Shown: positions 47,881 to 57,506, numbered from the stretch's first letter. The stretch is 64,000 bases of DNA from Bhargavaea massiliensis (GCF_018390575.1 NZ_JAHBCJ010000001.1:248001-312000), one strand, 5' to 3'. Made by a program: numbers and translations. The notes: generated by a model not told the origin, from the letters alone.

Positions 47881-48381
47881 TTATGCGCCTTGCTCTTCCT
47901 TCTGCTCTGCAACTGCTTTCGAAGCCAGTGCGAAGTTGCGGATCGGCGCCTGGAGTACGCTGAGGACCATGGAGAGGAGACCTTCCCGGGATGGGAGTTC
48001 CGCCAGTGCCTTAACTTCTTCCAGTGTTGCAACGTTGCCTTCGATGACGCCTGCTTTGATCTCAAGCGCATCGTTGTCCTTTGCGAAGTTATTGATGATC
48101 CGCGCAGGAGCAACAACGTCTTCTGTCGAGAACGCAATCGCGTTCGGGCCTGTCATGTACTCGTTGAGTGCTTCGAGGCCTGCTGCTTCAGCCGCGCGGC
48201 GTGTCATCGAGTTTTTGTAAACCTTGAACTCGATGCCTTCTTCGCGAAGCTGTTTACGCAGTTCAGTCACTTGCGCCACGTTGAGGCCGCGGTAGTCCAC
48301 GACAACAACGGATGCCGCTTCTTTCAGCTTGCCGCTGATTTCATCGACGAGCGCTTGTTTCTGTTCGAGAATCTTGCTCAT
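47881..48381 (-). CDS. rplJ: 50S ribosomal protein L10
   Basis: 166 residues. Stalk base protein that carries the L7/L12 dimers through its C-terminal helix. [19 protein letters not shown] at the start. Its own leader provides autogenous control. Confidence 0.98.
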   Translation of the reverse strand: MSKILEQKQALVDEISGKLKEAASVVVVDYRGLNVAQVTELRKQLREEGIEFKVYKNSMTRRAAEAAGLEALNEYMTGPNAIAFSTEDVVAPARIINNFAKDNDALEIKAGVIEGNVATLEEVKALAELPSREGLLSMVLSVLQAPIRNFALASKAVAEQKEEQGA

Positions 48382-48428
48382 GTCAACACCTCCTGTTAGA
48401 GTGGCTCATTTATACCGCATATCAACGG

Positions 48429-48461
48429 AAAAACCCTGTATCCGCGTACGCAGACACAGGG
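48429..48461 (-). terminator. Attenuator in the rplJ-rplL leader
   Basis: Hairpin 48434-48461 (arms CCCTGTATCCGCG and CGCAGACACAGGG) followed by five T residues on the minus strand, located between the L10 leader fold and rplJ. Typical premature terminator. Confidence 0.85.
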
Positions 48462-48477
48462 CATTAAAGTCGGCTTC

Positions 48478-48549
48478 TTTCAATCAAGCACGTCTTTGTC
48501 CTCGGCCGGGAAGTTTAAGCGGCATGCCGCCCCTGCTGTCTACGGTACA
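48478..48549 (-). promoter_or_regulatory. L10 leader RNA
   Basis: The transcript contains ACCGTAGACAGCAGGGG followed by CTTAAACTTCCCGGCCGAGG, the conserved kink-turn-containing L10 leader layout of Bacillales. L10(L12)4 binding controls rplJ-rplL through the attenuator downstream. Confidence 0.88.
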
Positions 48550-48571
48550 AACGATATTCACAACATCGGCA

Positions 48572-48600
48572 ATCTTACCAGACTGCCATTCTGTTGTCAA
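48572..48600 (-). promoter_or_regulatory. SigA promoter of rplJ-rplL
   Basis: TTGACA (48595-48600), 17-base spacer, TAAGAT (48572-48577). Confidence 0.9.
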
Positions 48601-48603
48601 CGA

Positions 48604-49305
48604 TTATTTTTTGATGACGACGTTTGCCGCATCGATTTTCACTGCAGGGCCCATTGTAGTCGTCACGTTGACAGACTTCATGTAAGTGCCTTTTGCAGCT
48701 GCAGGTTTTGCCTTCTGGATCGTTTCGAAGATCGTTTCGAAGTTCTCGATGAGCTTCTCGTTGTCGAACGAAACTTTTCCGATCGGCGCGTGGATGATGC
48801 CGGCTTTGTCAGCGCGGTATTCAACCTTACCTGCTTTGATGTCCTGGACAGCTTTTGTTACATCGAATGTAACGGTGCCTGTCTTAGGGTTCGGCATGAG
48901 GCCTTTTGGTCCGAGGACGCGGCCAAGCTTACCGACTTCGCCCATCATGTCAGGTGTTGCGACGACGACGTCGAAATCAAACCAGCCTTGCTGGATCTTT
49001 TGGACGTAGTCCGCTTCGCCTACATAGTCTGCGCCTGCTGCTTCCGCTTCCTTCGCTTTTTCGCCTTTTGCGAAAACGAGGACCTTCTGCGTTTTGCCCG
49101 TTCCGTTTGGAAGGACGACTGCGCCGCGGATTTGCTGGTCGTTTTTACGAGTGTCGATTCCGAGACGGAAAGCGACTTCGACAGTTGCGTCGAATTTGGT
49201 TGTGCTCGTTTCTTTAGCGAGCGCGATTGCTTCTTCTGCGCCGTAGAGTTGTTCGCGGTCTACTTTTTTAGCCGCTTCTACGAGCTTCTTGCCTTTTTTA
49301 GCCAT
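48604..49305 (-). CDS. rplA: 50S ribosomal protein L1
   Basis: 233 residues. Forms the mobile L1 stalk and releases E-site t[23 protein letters not shown] start. L1 is a classic translational repressor; mimics of its rRNA site lie before both rplA and rplK. Confidence 0.98.
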   Translation of the reverse strand: MAKKGKKLVEAAKKVDREQLYGAEEAIALAKETSTTKFDATVEVAFRLGIDTRKNDQQIRGAVVLPNGTGKTQKVLVFAKGEKAKEAEAAGADYVGEADYVQKIQQGWFDFDVVVATPDMMGEVGKLGRVLGPKGLMPNPKTGTVTFDVTKAVQDIKAGKVEYRADKAGIIHAPIGKVSFDNEKLIENFETIFETIQKAKPAAAKGTYMKSVNVTTTMGPAVKIDAANVVIKK

Positions 49306-49323
49306 GTTTGTTTCCTCCTTGAT

Positions 49324-49351
49324 TGTGGTTATAGCGGATTAACCCTCCCAC
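49324..49351 (-). promoter_or_regulatory. L1-binding (23S stalk mimic) site before rplA
   Basis: On the minus strand GTGGGAGGG is followed after a short loop by CTATAACCACA. This mirrors the L1-stalk base of 23S rRNA (GUGGGAGG ... AUACCAC), the known L1 target. It lies just upstream of the rplA ribosome site, so L1 could block translation. Confidence 0.65.
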
Positions 49352-49352
49352 G

Positions 49353-49391
49353 AAAAAGGATTGCGGCGTTCGCGTAGAACGGGCGCAACCC
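49353..49391 (-). terminator. Terminator-like hairpin between rplK and rplA
   Basis: Stem of about 13 pairs (49358-49371 with 49377-49391, arms GGATTGCGGCGTTC and GAACGGGCGCAACCC) followed by TTTTT on the minus strand. As no promoter follows, it is probably a partial terminator or attenuator setting the rplK:rplA ratio. Confidence 0.6.
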
Positions 49392-49422
49392 TCCTGTAAC
49401 AGAACAACATCAAGTGAAAGAA

Positions 49423-49848
49423 TCAGTCTTCGATCGTGATGCCCATGCTGCGGGCAGTGCCTTCGACCATCTGCATCGCTGCTTCAACAGAAGCGGCGTT
49501 GAGGTCCGGCATTTTAGTCTCCGCGATTTCGCGGACTTTATCACGCTTGACGACGGCAACCTTGTTTTTGTTCGGTTCGCCGGACGCCTTATCGATGCCT
49601 GCTGCTTTCTTCAGAAGAACGGCAGCCGGCGGAGTTTTTGTAATGAATGTAAACGAGCGGTCTTCAAAAACCGTGATCTCAACAGGGATGATGAGACCTG
49701 CCTGGTCAGATGTCCGTGCGTTGAATTCCTTACAGAAGCCCATGATGTTTACACCTGCCTGACCGAGTGCCGGTCCGACCGGTGGTGCCGGGTTTGCTTT
49801 ACCTGCAGGGATTTGCAGTTTAACGATTTTGCTTACTTTTTTAGCCAC
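49423..49848 (-). CDS. rplK: 50S ribosomal protein L11
   Basis: 141 residues from a GTG at 49848, eight bases after AAGGAGG (start (M)[19 protein letters not shown]); same length as B. subtilis. The frame extends 36 codons into the leader. L11 binds the GTPase-associated centre and is needed for the stringent response. Confidence 0.97.
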   Translation of the reverse strand: MAKKVSKIVKLQIPAGKANPAPPVGPALGQAGVNIMGFCKEFNARTSDQAGLIIPVEITVFEDRSFTFITKTPPAAVLLKKAAGIDKASGEPNKNKVAVVKRDKVREIAETKMPDLNAASVEAAMQMVEGTARSMGITIED

Positions 49849-49874
49849 GAGACGCACCTCCTTAAAGTCCGTGA

Positions 49875-49900
49875 TGTGGTAATAGGGTTGCCCCTCCCAC
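49875..49900 (-). promoter_or_regulatory. L1-binding (23S stalk mimic) site before rplK
   Basis: GTGGGAGGGGC ... CTATTACCACA on the minus strand, nearly the same as the element before rplA. Placed between promoter and ribosome site of rplK, it fits the known L1 repression site of the rplK-rplA operon. Confidence 0.7.
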
Positions 49901-49975
49901 TCATATGTGTCTGCCGGCATTGCCGGTAGAATACGGTTGATCCGCAGCAGGCCCATTTTAGGCCTGACCTATGGA

Positions 49976-50004
49976 ATGATACCACTAACAGCACCCACTT
50001 GCAA
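49976..50004 (-). promoter_or_regulatory. SigA promoter of rplK-rplA
   Basis: TTGCAA (49999-50004), 17-base spacer, TATCAT (49976-49981), ten bases after the nusG stop. Confidence 0.75.
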
Positions 50005-50013
50005 GCGGGAATG

Positions 50014-50547
50014 TCAAACCTTTCGAATCTGGGAAAAGTCAAGCTCCATCTTTGTTTCGCGCCCGAACATCTCGACGGCGACTTTGACTTTGCCCTTGGC
50101 CGGATCGACTTCCTCGACCGTCCCCTGGAAGTTCGCGAACGGCCCTTCAAGCACTTCGACCAGTTCGCCTGCTTCGATATCCATTTCGACCTTGGCTTCT
50201 TTCATGCCCATCTGGCGGAGGATGAAATCTACCTCATCCGGCATGAGCGGCGTCGGTTTAGCACCGCCGCCGGACGAGCCGATAAAGCCCGTTACGCCCG
50301 GTGTGTTGCGGACGACGTACCAGGAGTCATCCGTCATGATCATCTCGACGAGGACGTATCCCGGGAAAGTTTTTCGCATGACGGTCTTTTTCTTGCCGTC
50401 TTTCAGCTCTGTTTCCTGTTCTTCGGGAACGATGACGCGGAAGATCTTATCGAGCATCCCCATCGTTTCAACCCGCTTTTCAAGGTTCGCCTTCACCTTA
50501 TTCTCATATCCGGAATAGGTGTGCACCACGTACCAATTTTTCTCCAT
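50014..50547 (-). CDS. nusG: Transcription termination/antitermination factor NusG
   Basis: 177 residues: NGN domain (NWYVVHTYSGYENKVKANL) and a C-terminal KOW domain (LEGPFANFQGTVEEVDPAKG). In Bacillus it stimulates RNA polymerase pausing. Separated from secE by 200 bases that contain a terminator. Confidence 0.98.
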   Translation of the reverse strand: MEKNWYVVHTYSGYENKVKANLEKRVETMGMLDKIFRVIVPEEQETELKDGKKKTVMRKTFPGYVLVEMIMTDDSWYVVRNTPGVTGFIGSSGGGAKPTPLMPDEVDFILRQMGMKEAKVEMDIEAGELVEVLEGPFANFQGTVEEVDPAKGKVKVAVEMFGRETKMELDFSQIRKV

Positions 50548-50689
50548 TCGATCGGACTGGCCGTCCGTCCCTCCCTTTCACTTCCATATCAGCGGCTGAA
50601 TGCCGGAGCGGCAGTTTTCCGGACGCGGCTCCTCCAATGAGTGTGCCCGCATCCGGAATACGCAACCCGCCCCGGACTTCAGCAAAATG

Positions 50690-50719
50690 AAAAAGCCCGT
50701 GCGGTCTTCCAGACGGGCT
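50690..50719 (-). terminator. Terminator-like hairpin between secE and nusG
   Basis: Stem AGCCCGT/ACGGGCT (50694-50700 with 50713-50719) with five T residues after it on the minus strand. I see no good promoter between it and nusG, so it may be only partly effective. Confidence 0.7.
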
Positions 50720-50748
50720 ATTGTGGCCATGTATTCAGACAGTCTGAG

Positions 50749-50934
50749 TCAGATGCTCAGGAACCAGCGGAACAGTTCCGAAATACCGAGGTCGATCACT
50801 ACGAAGTATAAAGCCATGAAAATGACTGTCGAAAGAACGACGACTGTGTACTTGGTCAGTTCTTTGCGCTTCGGCCAGCTGACCTTCCGCATCTCGGAGA
50901 CGACGCCGCTGAAAAACTCACGAATCTTGCCCAT
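50749..50934 (-). CDS. secE: Preprotein translocase subunit SecE
   Basis: 61 residues with one membrane helix (YTVVVLSTVIFMALYFVV); the short Gram-positive form. An amphipathic N-terminal segment (FFSGVVSEMRKVSWPKRKEL) contains the conserved WPxRxE stretch. Clamps SecY. Confidence 0.97.
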   Translation of the reverse strand: MGKIREFFSGVVSEMRKVSWPKRKELTKYTVVVLSTVIFMALYFVVIDLGISELFRWFLSI

Positions 50935-51072
50935 TTATCGTAAACCTCCGGATTGTAAATGTCTAAGTCAAGTGTGGTTGTGCCACCGGAAGTTCCGGCG
51001 TCGCATCACGATTTTCCGCCGGCCGCCGGGTAAGGACGGCCGTGCCGCCGATCCGCGGACCGGTCCGATTAC

Positions 51073-51101
51073 AGCCTACCACCTGCAAACAAGGCTGTCA
51101 A
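51073..51101 (-). promoter_or_regulatory. Promoter of secE
   Basis: Perfect TTGACA (51096-51101), 17-base spacer, TAGGCT (51073-51078), just after the sigH stop. Confidence 0.7.
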
Positions 51102-51114
51102 CGCGGCCGGGTGC

Positions 51115-51765
51115 CTACCGGCGCGCGCCCTCGGCAAGGTGCTGCTCCAGTTTTCTCTTGATCCGCTGGAGGGCGTTGTCGATCGATTTCACCTGGCGGT
51201 CGAGCTTGTCCGAAATCTCCTGGTAGCTGCGCCCTTCCAGATAAAGGGCCAGAACCTGCCGTTCAAGCGTGCTCAGGACATTGTTGACCTCTTCCTCGAG
51301 ACGGTTGAAATCCTCCCGGTGGACCATGAGATCCGCCGGGTCGTCAAGCTCCGGCCCCGTCAGCATGTCAAGCAGCGTCCGCTCGGATTCATCCTCGTAA
51401 ACCGGCTTGTCGAGCGATACCGACGAATTAAGCGGAATATGCTTTTGCCGAGTCGCGGTTTTGATCGCCGTGATGATCTGCCGCGTGATACAAAGCTCCG
51501 CGAAGGCACGAAACGAGCTGAGCTTGTCCGCGCGGAAGTCCCGGATTGCCTTATACAGGCCGATCATTCCCTCTTGGATGATGTCTTCCCGGTCCGCTCC
51601 GACCAGGAAGTATGAGCGCGCTTTCATCCGGACGAAATAATGATACTTCCGGATCAGGTAATCGAGCGCGTCCGACCTTCCGGCATGCACCAGCCCGACA
51701 AGCGACTCATCGCTATGGTTTTCAAACGCTTCCCCCAAAACCTCTTTCCGGCTGTCAATCATCAT
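51115..51765 (-). CDS. sigH: RNA polymerase sigma factor SigH
   Basis: 216 residues. Alternative sigma factor for the transition to stationary phase, competence and early sporulation in Bacillus. Region 2 (DREDIIQEGMIGLYKAIRDF) and region 4 (LERQVLALYLEGRSYQEIS) are clear. Same neighbours as in B. subtilis, except that rpmG is missing between it and secE. Presence does not prove that the organism sporulates. Confidence 0.97.
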   Translation of the reverse strand: MMIDSRKEVLGEAFENHSDESLVGLVHAGRSDALDYLIRKYHYFVRMKARSYFLVGADREDIIQEGMIGLYKAIRDFRADKLSSFRAFAELCITRQIITAIKTATRQKHIPLNSSVSLDKPVYEDESERTLLDMLTGPELDDPADLMVHREDFNRLEEEVNNVLSTLERQVLALYLEGRSYQEISDKLDRQVKSIDNALQRIKRKLEQHLAEGARR

Positions 51766-51801
51766 TTCAGATCACCCCGGTCCCCCACGAATTTAATGAC
51801 A

Positions 51802-51831
51802 AGTTTACAGGAAGGAAAATATTGTCGTCAA
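51802..51831 (-). promoter_or_regulatory. Promoter of sigH
   Basis: TTGACG (51826-51831), 18-base spacer, TAAACT (51802-51807), between rae1 and sigH. In B. subtilis the sigH promoter is SigA-dependent and repressed by AbrB; no AbrB site can be called by eye. Confidence 0.7.
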
Positions 51832-51835
51832 CCGC

Positions 51836-52345
51836 TCATTTAAGTCCGCGGCGCCATTTTTCGAAAATTTCGGCCACATCGTCACTGAGCGGGATCTTGG
51901 AGAACGGCCGGTTTTCGCGGATTTCCCGCACCCGTTTTGCAATACCGTCACGGACTTCACCCATTTCGAGCCGGAGCTCGCGGGCGGATTTCCGGAGGGC
52001 ACCCTGCGCGAAAATGACACGCTGCTCGGTAAAGTCCGATGTGGCGACATGCACCCGGGTCCGCCGGCTTCCCAGTTCGGAGGCGAGCCGCTCGATGCGC
52101 TCATCCGCCGTCTCGTTCTCCCTCGTGAAAATCACCTCGACATCCCGTCGCCGCTGCGGCTTCGGAATGCCCGGGACGTACTGCGCGTCAAAGACGACAA
52201 TCACCCGCCAGCCTGTATATGCCCGGTATTCCGCCATCATTTCGACAAGCAGGTCCCGGGCATCCTCGAGCCGGGCATCCCGGAGCGTTTTCAGCTCGGG
52301 CCAGGCACCGATGATGTTGTAGCCGTCGACGATCAGGACGTCCAT
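51836..52345 (-). CDS. rae1: Ribosome-associated A-site endoribonuclease Rae1 (YacP), NYN domain
   Basis: 169 residues from the ATG at 52345, which overlaps the rlmB stop by one base. NYN/PIN-like nuclease fold: DVLIVDGYNIIGAWPEL at the start and the acidic motif VVFDAQYVPG near residue 52. The B. subtilis homologue cleaves certain mRNAs in the ribosomal A site. Confidence 0.93.
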   Translation of the reverse strand: MDVLIVDGYNIIGAWPELKTLRDARLEDARDLLVEMMAEYRAYTGWRVIVVFDAQYVPGIPKPQRRRDVEVIFTRENETADERIERLASELGSRRTRVHVATSDFTEQRVIFAQGALRKSARELRLEMGEVRDGIAKRVREIRENRPFSKIPLSDDVAEIFEKWRRGLK

Positions 52346-53100
52346 CACTGACCGCCTTCCGGATCACGCTTGCGGAACACCTCGTACATAAGGAGCGCAG
52401 CCGCGACGGAGGCGTTCAGGGAATTGACATGACCGACCATCGGAAGGCTGTATAGGAAGTCGCACTTGTCCCGAAGAAGGCGGCTCATCCCGCGGCCCTC
52501 GCTGCCGATAATGACGGCGAGAGGCAGGCCCGCATCCATGTTCCTGTAGTCTGCGTCGCCCTTTGCATCGGTGCCGGCAATCCAGACACCCCGGTCTTTC
52601 AGTTCGTCCACGGCGCGCGCCATGTTGCCGACCCGCACGACCGGGACATGTTCGATTGCGCCGGTTGATGCCTTGGCGACCACGCCGGTCAGGCCGACGG
52701 AGCGCCTCTTCGGGATAATGATGCCGTGCACGCCGGACGCATCCGCCGTCCTGAGGATCGATCCCAGGTTATGCGGGTCTTCAAGCTCGTCCAGGATGAG
52801 GAAGAACGGATCCTCCCCGCGCTCCTCCGCCCGGCGGAACAGATCGTCCATCTCCGCGTAATCATAGGCAGCGATGGATGCTACGACACCCTGGTGGGTG
52901 AGGTCGGTCAGCTGATCAAGCTTTTTATTCGGCACCTGCTGGACCACCGTGCCGGATTCTTTTGCAAGCCTGCGGATGTCCGCAGCAGGGCCTTTCTGCA
53001 TGCCTTCAGCGATCCAGACTTTGTTTAGCTGGCGCCCGGACCGCAGTGCCTCGAGCACGGGATTGCGCCCTGCAATAATTTCTTCTTCCCGGTTCGTCAC
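52345..53100 (-). CDS. rlmB: 23S rRNA (guanosine(2251)-2'-O)-methyltransferase RlmB
   Basis: 251 residues from a GTG at 53100 that overlaps the mrnC stop (GTGA). N-terminal substrate-binding domain and C-terminal SPOUT knot with [20 protein letters not shown]-like and [11 protein letters not shown] motifs. Same place as yacO in B. subtilis. Confidence 0.95.
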   Translation of the reverse strand: MTNREEEIIAGRNPVLEALRSGRQLNKVWIAEGMQKGPAADIRRLAKESGTVVQQVPNKKLDQLTDLTHQGVVASIAAYDYAEMDDLFRRAEERGEDPFFLILDELEDPHNLGSILRTADASGVHGIIIPKRRSVGLTGVVAKASTGAIEHVPVVRVGNMARAVDELKDRGVWIAGTDAKGDADYRNMDAGLPLAVIIGSEGRGMSRLLRDKCDFLYSLPMVGHVNSLNASVAAALLMYEVFRKRDPEGGQ

Positions 53101-53516
53101 CGCGCTTCTCCTCCCTTCGATTCAGCAAAGCCGATGGCGTATCGGATCACTTCTTCCAGCCGCTCCTTTTTTTCAAGCAGATGCAGATAGCCGATCAGCG
53201 CCTCGAATGCCGTGCTGTAATTGTACGTCTGCACATCGGTGTTTTTCGGGGCGTGTCCCGATTTTGCGTTCCGTCCCCGGCGGACGACCGCGGATTCCGC
53301 TTCATCAAGAAATCCTTCCTCTTCCATCGAGAGGATAATCGCTGCCTGGGACTTTGCCGACACGTAGCCGGTCGCAAGCCGGTGGAGCGTGTTCGGCTTC
53401 ACACGTCCGGAGCGGATCAGGTGCTCGCGGACGGAGACCTCGTAGACCGCATCCCCCATATAGGCGAGCGCGAGCCCGTTTAGCTGGCGGATGTCGCCGT
53501 CGCTTATTCCGGCCAT
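53097..53516 (-). CDS. mrnC: Mini-ribonuclease III
   Basis: 139 residues from the ATG at 53516, preceded by GAGGGG; the frame continues upstream into cysS. A catalytic RNase III domain without the RNA-binding domain: [15 protein letters not shown] near residue 17 and [11 protein letters not shown] near residue 104. Matures 23S rRNA ends in Bacillus. Confidence 0.96.
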   Translation of the reverse strand: MAGISDGDIRQLNGLALAYMGDAVYEVSVREHLIRSGRVKPNTLHRLATGYVSAKSQAAIILSMEEEGFLDEAESAVVRRGRNAKSGHAPKNTDVQTYNYSTAFEALIGYLHLLEKKERLEEVIRYAIGFAESKGGEAR

Positions 53517-53520
53517 CCGA

Positions 53521-54921
53521 TCAGCCCCTCTTCCAGCGGACGCCCTGACGGGTATCCTCAAGGACGATGCCCCGGCTCAGCAGATGGTCACGAATTTCGT
53601 CGGCGCGCCGGAAGTCCCGGTTTTTCCGTGCCTCTTCCCGTTCGGCAATCAATGCATCGACTTCTTCGCCAGGAAGTTCCTGGGCGATCTCAAGAGAGAT
53701 GCCGAGCACGCCGGCCAGCTTGCTGAACGCGCCGAGGAACGCCTGAAGCACATCCTTCTGGGTGTTTTTCTCGTTCAGGTAAGTGTTGGACAGGCGGGCC
53801 AGGTCGAAAAGTGCCGCAATGGCGTTTGCCGTGTTGAAGTCATCGTCCATTGCTTCTTCGAACGCGTTCTGCGCCTCCGTGATCTTATGGAGCCAGACGT
53901 CGGCCTGGTCGCCATTGTCCGCCGTCTGCCCGAGGCGGAACATGAGGTTGCGGTAAGCCGTCCGGAGTCGCTCGAGGGCACTTTCCGCGTCATCGATCAC
54001 TTCCGAAGAAAAGTTGATCGGGTTCCGGTAGTGGACCGTCAGCATAAAATAACGCAGCACCTGCGGATCAATTTTTTGCCGGATGTCATGGACCGTGATG
54101 AAGTTTCCGAGTGATTTCGACATTTTTTCGTTGTCGATATTGACGTAGCCGTTGTGCATCCAGTAGTTCGCAAATGTCTTGTCGTTGTGCGCCTCGCTCT
54201 GGGCGATTTCGTTCTCATGATGCGGGAAAGTCAGGTCCTGGCCGCCGGCGTGGATGTCGATCGTGTCACCGAGTACTTCTCTTGCCATGACCGAGCACTC
54301 GATATGCCAGCCCGGGCGGCCTGCGCCCCATGGGCTCTCCCAGGAGATTTCACCGGGCTTCACGCCCTTCCAGAGGGCAAAGTCGAGCGCGTCCTCTTTT
54401 TTCTCGCCGGGCTGGATGCGCGCTCCAACCTTGAGCTCGTCGATCGATTGCTGGGACAGCTTGCCGTAGCCATCGAACTTCCGCGTCCGGTAATACACAT
54501 CTCCGCCCGACTCGTAAGCGTAGCCCTTGTCGATCAGAACGCCGATAAAACCGATAATGTCCCCGATATGTTCCGTGACGCGCGGGTGGTCGTCCGCGTG
54601 GCGGCATCCGAGCGCTTCGATATCCGCGAAATACGCGGCGATGAACCGCTCCGTCAGTTCGCCGACTTCTTCACCAAGCTCATTTGCGGCCTTGATGATC
54701 TTGTCGTCGACATCGGTGAAATTCGAGACATAGTGGACATCATAGCCCTTGTACTCCAGGTAATTGCGAACCGTGTCATAGACGATGACCGGGCGCGCAT
54801 TGCCGATATGGATGTAGTTATAGACGGTCGGGCCGCATACATACATCTTCACTTTCCCTTCTTCGATCGGGACAAACGGTTCTTTCTTTCTGGTCAATGT
54901 ATTAAAAATCTGGATGGTCAT
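53521..54921 (-). CDS. cysS: Cysteinyl-tRNA synthetase
   Basis: 466 residues. HIGH motif in [11 protein letters not shown] near residue 36, KMSKS in [11 protein letters not shown] near residue 268, zinc ligands include CGPTVYNY and CSVMAREV. Its ATG overlaps the cysE stop. Lies under the cysteine T-box. Confidence 0.98.
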   Translation of the reverse strand: MTIQIFNTLTRKKEPFVPIEEGKVKMYVCGPTVYNYIHIGNARPVIVYDTVRNYLEYKGYDVHYVSNFTDVDDKIIKAANELGEEVGELTERFIAAYFADIEALGCRHADDHPRVTEHIGDIIGFIGVLIDKGYAYESGGDVYYRTRKFDGYGKLSQQSIDELKVGARIQPGEKKEDALDFALWKGVKPGEISWESPWGAGRPGWHIECSVMAREVLGDTIDIHAGGQDLTFPHHENEIAQSEAHNDKTFANYWMHNGYVNIDNEKMSKSLGNFITVHDIRQKIDPQVLRYFMLTVHYRNPINFSSEVIDDAESALERLRTAYRNLMFRLGQTADNGDQADVWLHKITEAQNAFEEAMDDDFNTANAIAALFDLARLSNTYLNEKNTQKDVLQAFLGAFSKLAGVLGISLEIAQELPGEEVDALIAEREEARKNRDFRRADEIRDHLLSRGIVLEDTRQGVRWKRG

Positions 54922-55574
54922 CGCCGTACCTCCTTCAGCTGCTCCTGCAGCCGTTCCAATTCTTTATTGAGCCGGTTGATCTTCTCTTCAAGCATGTCAC
55001 ACTTGTCTGCGACCGGATCCGGCAGATCCTGGTGGTCCAGCTTCCTGGTCACCTTGACGCCATTCCGGACGACGACCGTCCCCGGAATTCCGACGACTGT
55101 CGAGTCGGGCGGCACATCTTTGAGTACAACGGAGCCCGCACCCACCTTGACGTTGTCGCCGAGCGTGATCGAGCCGAGCACTTTCGCGCCGGATGCGACG
55201 AGCACGTTGTTGCCGAGCGTCGGGTGGCGCTTACCCTTTTCCTTGCCGGTCCCGCCGAGCGTCACGCCCTGGTAAAGCGTCACGTCATCGCCGATCACGC
55301 ACGTTTCCCCGATGACGACGCCCGAACCGTGGTCGATAAAGAACCGGCGGCCGATGATGGCGCCAGGGTGGATTTCGATCCCGGTCAGGAAGCGGAAAAA
55401 TTGTGAAATGGCGCGGGCCAGAAACCGCATCCCCCTCTTGTGCAGGGCATGGGCGATCCGGTAGCCCCAAAGCGCATGGAGCCCCGAATAGGTCAGCACG
55501 ATCTCCAAGGAGCTTCTTGCCGCGGGGTCCTGGTCGAAAATTGTCGAGATATCTTCTTTCATCCTCTTGAACAT
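54918..55574 (-). CDS. cysE: Serine O-acetyltransferase
   Basis: 218 residues from the ATG at 55574 ([20 protein letters not shown]), with GGAGG upstream. Makes O-acetylserine for cysteine synthesis; left-handed beta helix of hexapeptide repeats (ATP-independent acetyl-CoA transferase) with catalytic histidine in [12 protein letters not shown]. The C-terminus forms a coiled coil ([18 protein letters not shown]). Confidence 0.97.
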   Translation of the reverse strand: MFKRMKEDISTIFDQDPAARSSLEIVLTYSGLHALWGYRIAHALHKRGMRFLARAISQFFRFLTGIEIHPGAIIGRRFFIDHGSGVVIGETCVIGDDVTLYQGVTLGGTGKEKGKRHPTLGNNVLVASGAKVLGSITLGDNVKVGAGSVVLKDVPPDSTVVGIPGTVVVRNGVKVTRKLDHQDLPDPVADKCDMLEEKINRLNKELERLQEQLKEVRR

Positions 55575-55642
55575 GGTTGGACATTCCTCCAAAAATCCGA
55601 AAACTGGGCGGGCGGGAGCATCCAAGAATCACCAGCCAAAAC

Positions 55643-55900
55643 AAAAAGCGCCCCTGTCAGCTGACAGAGACGCCTCGTATGCGCGGTTCCACTCTGGTTT
55701 GGGAGGAGCAAAAATGCCCCTCCCCCCTCGGTGCCCGTAACGCGGGCAAGGCGGCCGGCCTACTGTTTTTCGGCTCGGCGCTCCGAGGTGCATTTCCGCG
55801 CGCAGCGGCCCGGGCCGCTTTCAGCCGGCGGCGGCCCTCTCTGTCTGGCATGCGCAACGTACTTCTCCTCTTCGTCGCTTTCGGTATGTTGAATCCTTGT
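55643..55900 (-). promoter_or_regulatory. Cysteine T-box riboswitch leader of cysE-cysS
   Basis: T-box core CAGAGTGGAACCGCG at 55682-55696 and a terminator hairpin (55648-55673, centred on CTGTCAGCTGACAG) with TTTTT at 55643-55647. In the Stem I region the specifier loop AAATGCACC offers UGC (Cys) followed by A. This matches the products downstream: cysteine synthesis and Cys-tRNA charging. Confidence 0.92.
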
Positions 55901-55908
55901 TGACCTCT

Positions 55909-55936
55909 ATTGTACTTGGGGAACACGGAATGTCAA
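55909..55936 (-). promoter_or_regulatory. SigA promoter of the cysE T-box transcript
   Basis: TTGACA (55931-55936), 16-base spacer, TACAAT (55909-55914). Confidence 0.85.
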
Positions 55937-55971
55937 TTGATTAAACCGTATGCGGCGAACGTCCGGTGCAT

Positions 55972-57429
55972 TCAGCCTGCGTACGCGGAGACGCGCCGGA
56001 TCACCTTGTCGCGGCCGAGGAGCGAGATCGCTTCCTGCAGCTCCGGACCATGTGTCTGGCCCGTCGTCACGACACGGATTGGCATGAAGAGATTCTTGCC
56101 CTTGTGGCCCGTTTCCTTCTGCACGGCCTTGATGGCGGCCTTGATCGATGCCGGGTCAAACGATTCGAGTTCTTCAAGCTTCGCCTTGAATGACGTCATC
56201 ACTTCCGGAACCTGTTCGCCGGAAAGAACAGCCTTTGCTTCTTCATCGTATTCGATGCCGTCGTTAAAGAATTGGGCGGACAATTCGACAATTTCCGCGC
56301 CAAAGCTCATCTGCTCCTGATACAGCACGATCAGACGCTCCGCCCACTCGCGTTCTTCCGCGGACAGCTCTTCCGGCAGGCGGCCCGCCTTTTGGAGATG
56401 CGGCAGCGCCAGCTTCACCACTTCTTCGGCCGGAAGCTGCTTGACGTACTGGTTGTTCATCCATGTCAGCTTCTGCTTGTCAAAGAGCGCAGGCGACTTC
56501 GAGAGGCGGTCCGCTTCGAACATCTCGATGAACTCGTCCTTCGAGAAGATCTCCTCCTCGCCCTTCGGCGACCAGCCAAGCAACGCGATAAAGTTGAAGA
56601 GCGCCTCCGGCAAATAACCGAGCTCCTCGTACTGTTCGATAAACTGGATGATCGATTCGTCACGTTTCGACAACTTCTTGCGGCTTTCGTTCACAATCAG
56701 CGTCATGTGGCCGAATGTCGGCGGCTCCCAGCCGAACGCCTCATAGATCATCAGCTGCTTCGGCGTGTTGGAGATGTGGTCATCCCCACGGAGCACATGC
56801 GAAATCTTCATGTAGTGGTCATCGGCCGCCACCGCAAAGTTGTAGGTCGGCACGCCGTCCTTTTTCACAATGACCCAGTCGCCGATATCGGCGGACTCGA
56901 ACGACACGTCATCCTTGACCATGTCGTTGAACTTGTATGTGCGGCCTTCCGGAACTGCAAAGCGGATGCTCGGCTTGCGGCCTTCCGCCTCCAGCTTCGC
57001 GCGGTCGTCGTCCGTCAGGTGGCGGCACTTGCCGCTGTAGCGCGGCATTTCCCCGCGCGCCTGCTGGGCCTCGCGCTCGGCCTCCAGCTCTTCTTCGGTG
57101 CAGTAGCACTTATAGGCCAGCCCTTTTTCCAGGAGCCCGTCGTACAGTTCCTTGTAAAGATCGTTCCGTTCCGACTGGCGGTACGGGCCGTACTCGCCGC
57201 CGACGTCAATGCTTTCATCCCAGTCGATGCCGAGCCACTTCAGGTAGCGGAGCTGCGATTCCTCGCCGCCCTCGATGTTGCGCTTCGCGTCGGTGTCTTC
57301 GATGCGGATGATGAACTTGCCGCCGTTGTGGCGTGCGTAAAGGTAGTTGAAGAGCGCCGTCCGGGCGTTCCCGATATGCAGATGCCCCGTCGGGCTCGGC
57401 GCATAGCGTACACGGACTTCCTGTGTCAT
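55972..57429 (-). CDS. gltX: Glutamyl-tRNA synthetase
   Basis: 485 residues from the ATG at 57429 ([20 protein letters not shown]); the open frame extends 71 codons into the repeat-containing spacer, which is not coding. HIGH-type motif [14 protein letters not shown] and KMSKS-type KLSKRDES near residue 255. In most Bacillales it also charges tRNA-Gln for later amidation. Confidence 0.97.
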   Translation of the reverse strand: MTQEVRVRYAPSPTGHLHIGNARTALFNYLYARHNGGKFIIRIEDTDAKRNIEGGEESQLRYLKWLGIDWDESIDVGGEYGPYRQSERNDLYKELYDGLLEKGLAYKCYCTEEELEAEREAQQARGEMPRYSGKCRHLTDDDRAKLEAEGRKPSIRFAVPEGRTYKFNDMVKDDVSFESADIGDWVIVKKDGVPTYNFAVAADDHYMKISHVLRGDDHISNTPKQLMIYEAFGWEPPTFGHMTLIVNESRKKLSKRDESIIQFIEQYEELGYLPEALFNFIALLGWSPKGEEEIFSKDEFIEMFEADRLSKSPALFDKQKLTWMNNQYVKQLPAEEVVKLALPHLQKAGRLPEELSAEEREWAERLIVLYQEQMSFGAEIVELSAQFFNDGIEYDEEAKAVLSGEQVPEVMTSFKAKLEELESFDPASIKAAIKAVQKETGHKGKNLFMPIRVVTTGQTHGPELQEAISLLGRDKVIRRVSAYAG

Positions 57430-57470
57430 AGATGGTTCCTCCTGTTCGTTCGAACATGTTTGCTCTGTCC

Positions 57471-57498
57471 ATTTTACCACAGCACGTGTGGTTTTAAA
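57471..57498 (-). promoter_or_regulatory. Candidate promoter of gltX
   Basis: TTTAAA (57493-57498), 16-base spacer, TAAAAT (57471-57476). Moderate match to consensus; the spacer contains the palindrome CCACACGTGCTGTGG. Confidence 0.45.
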
Positions 57499-57506
57499 GC
57501 GCCGGG

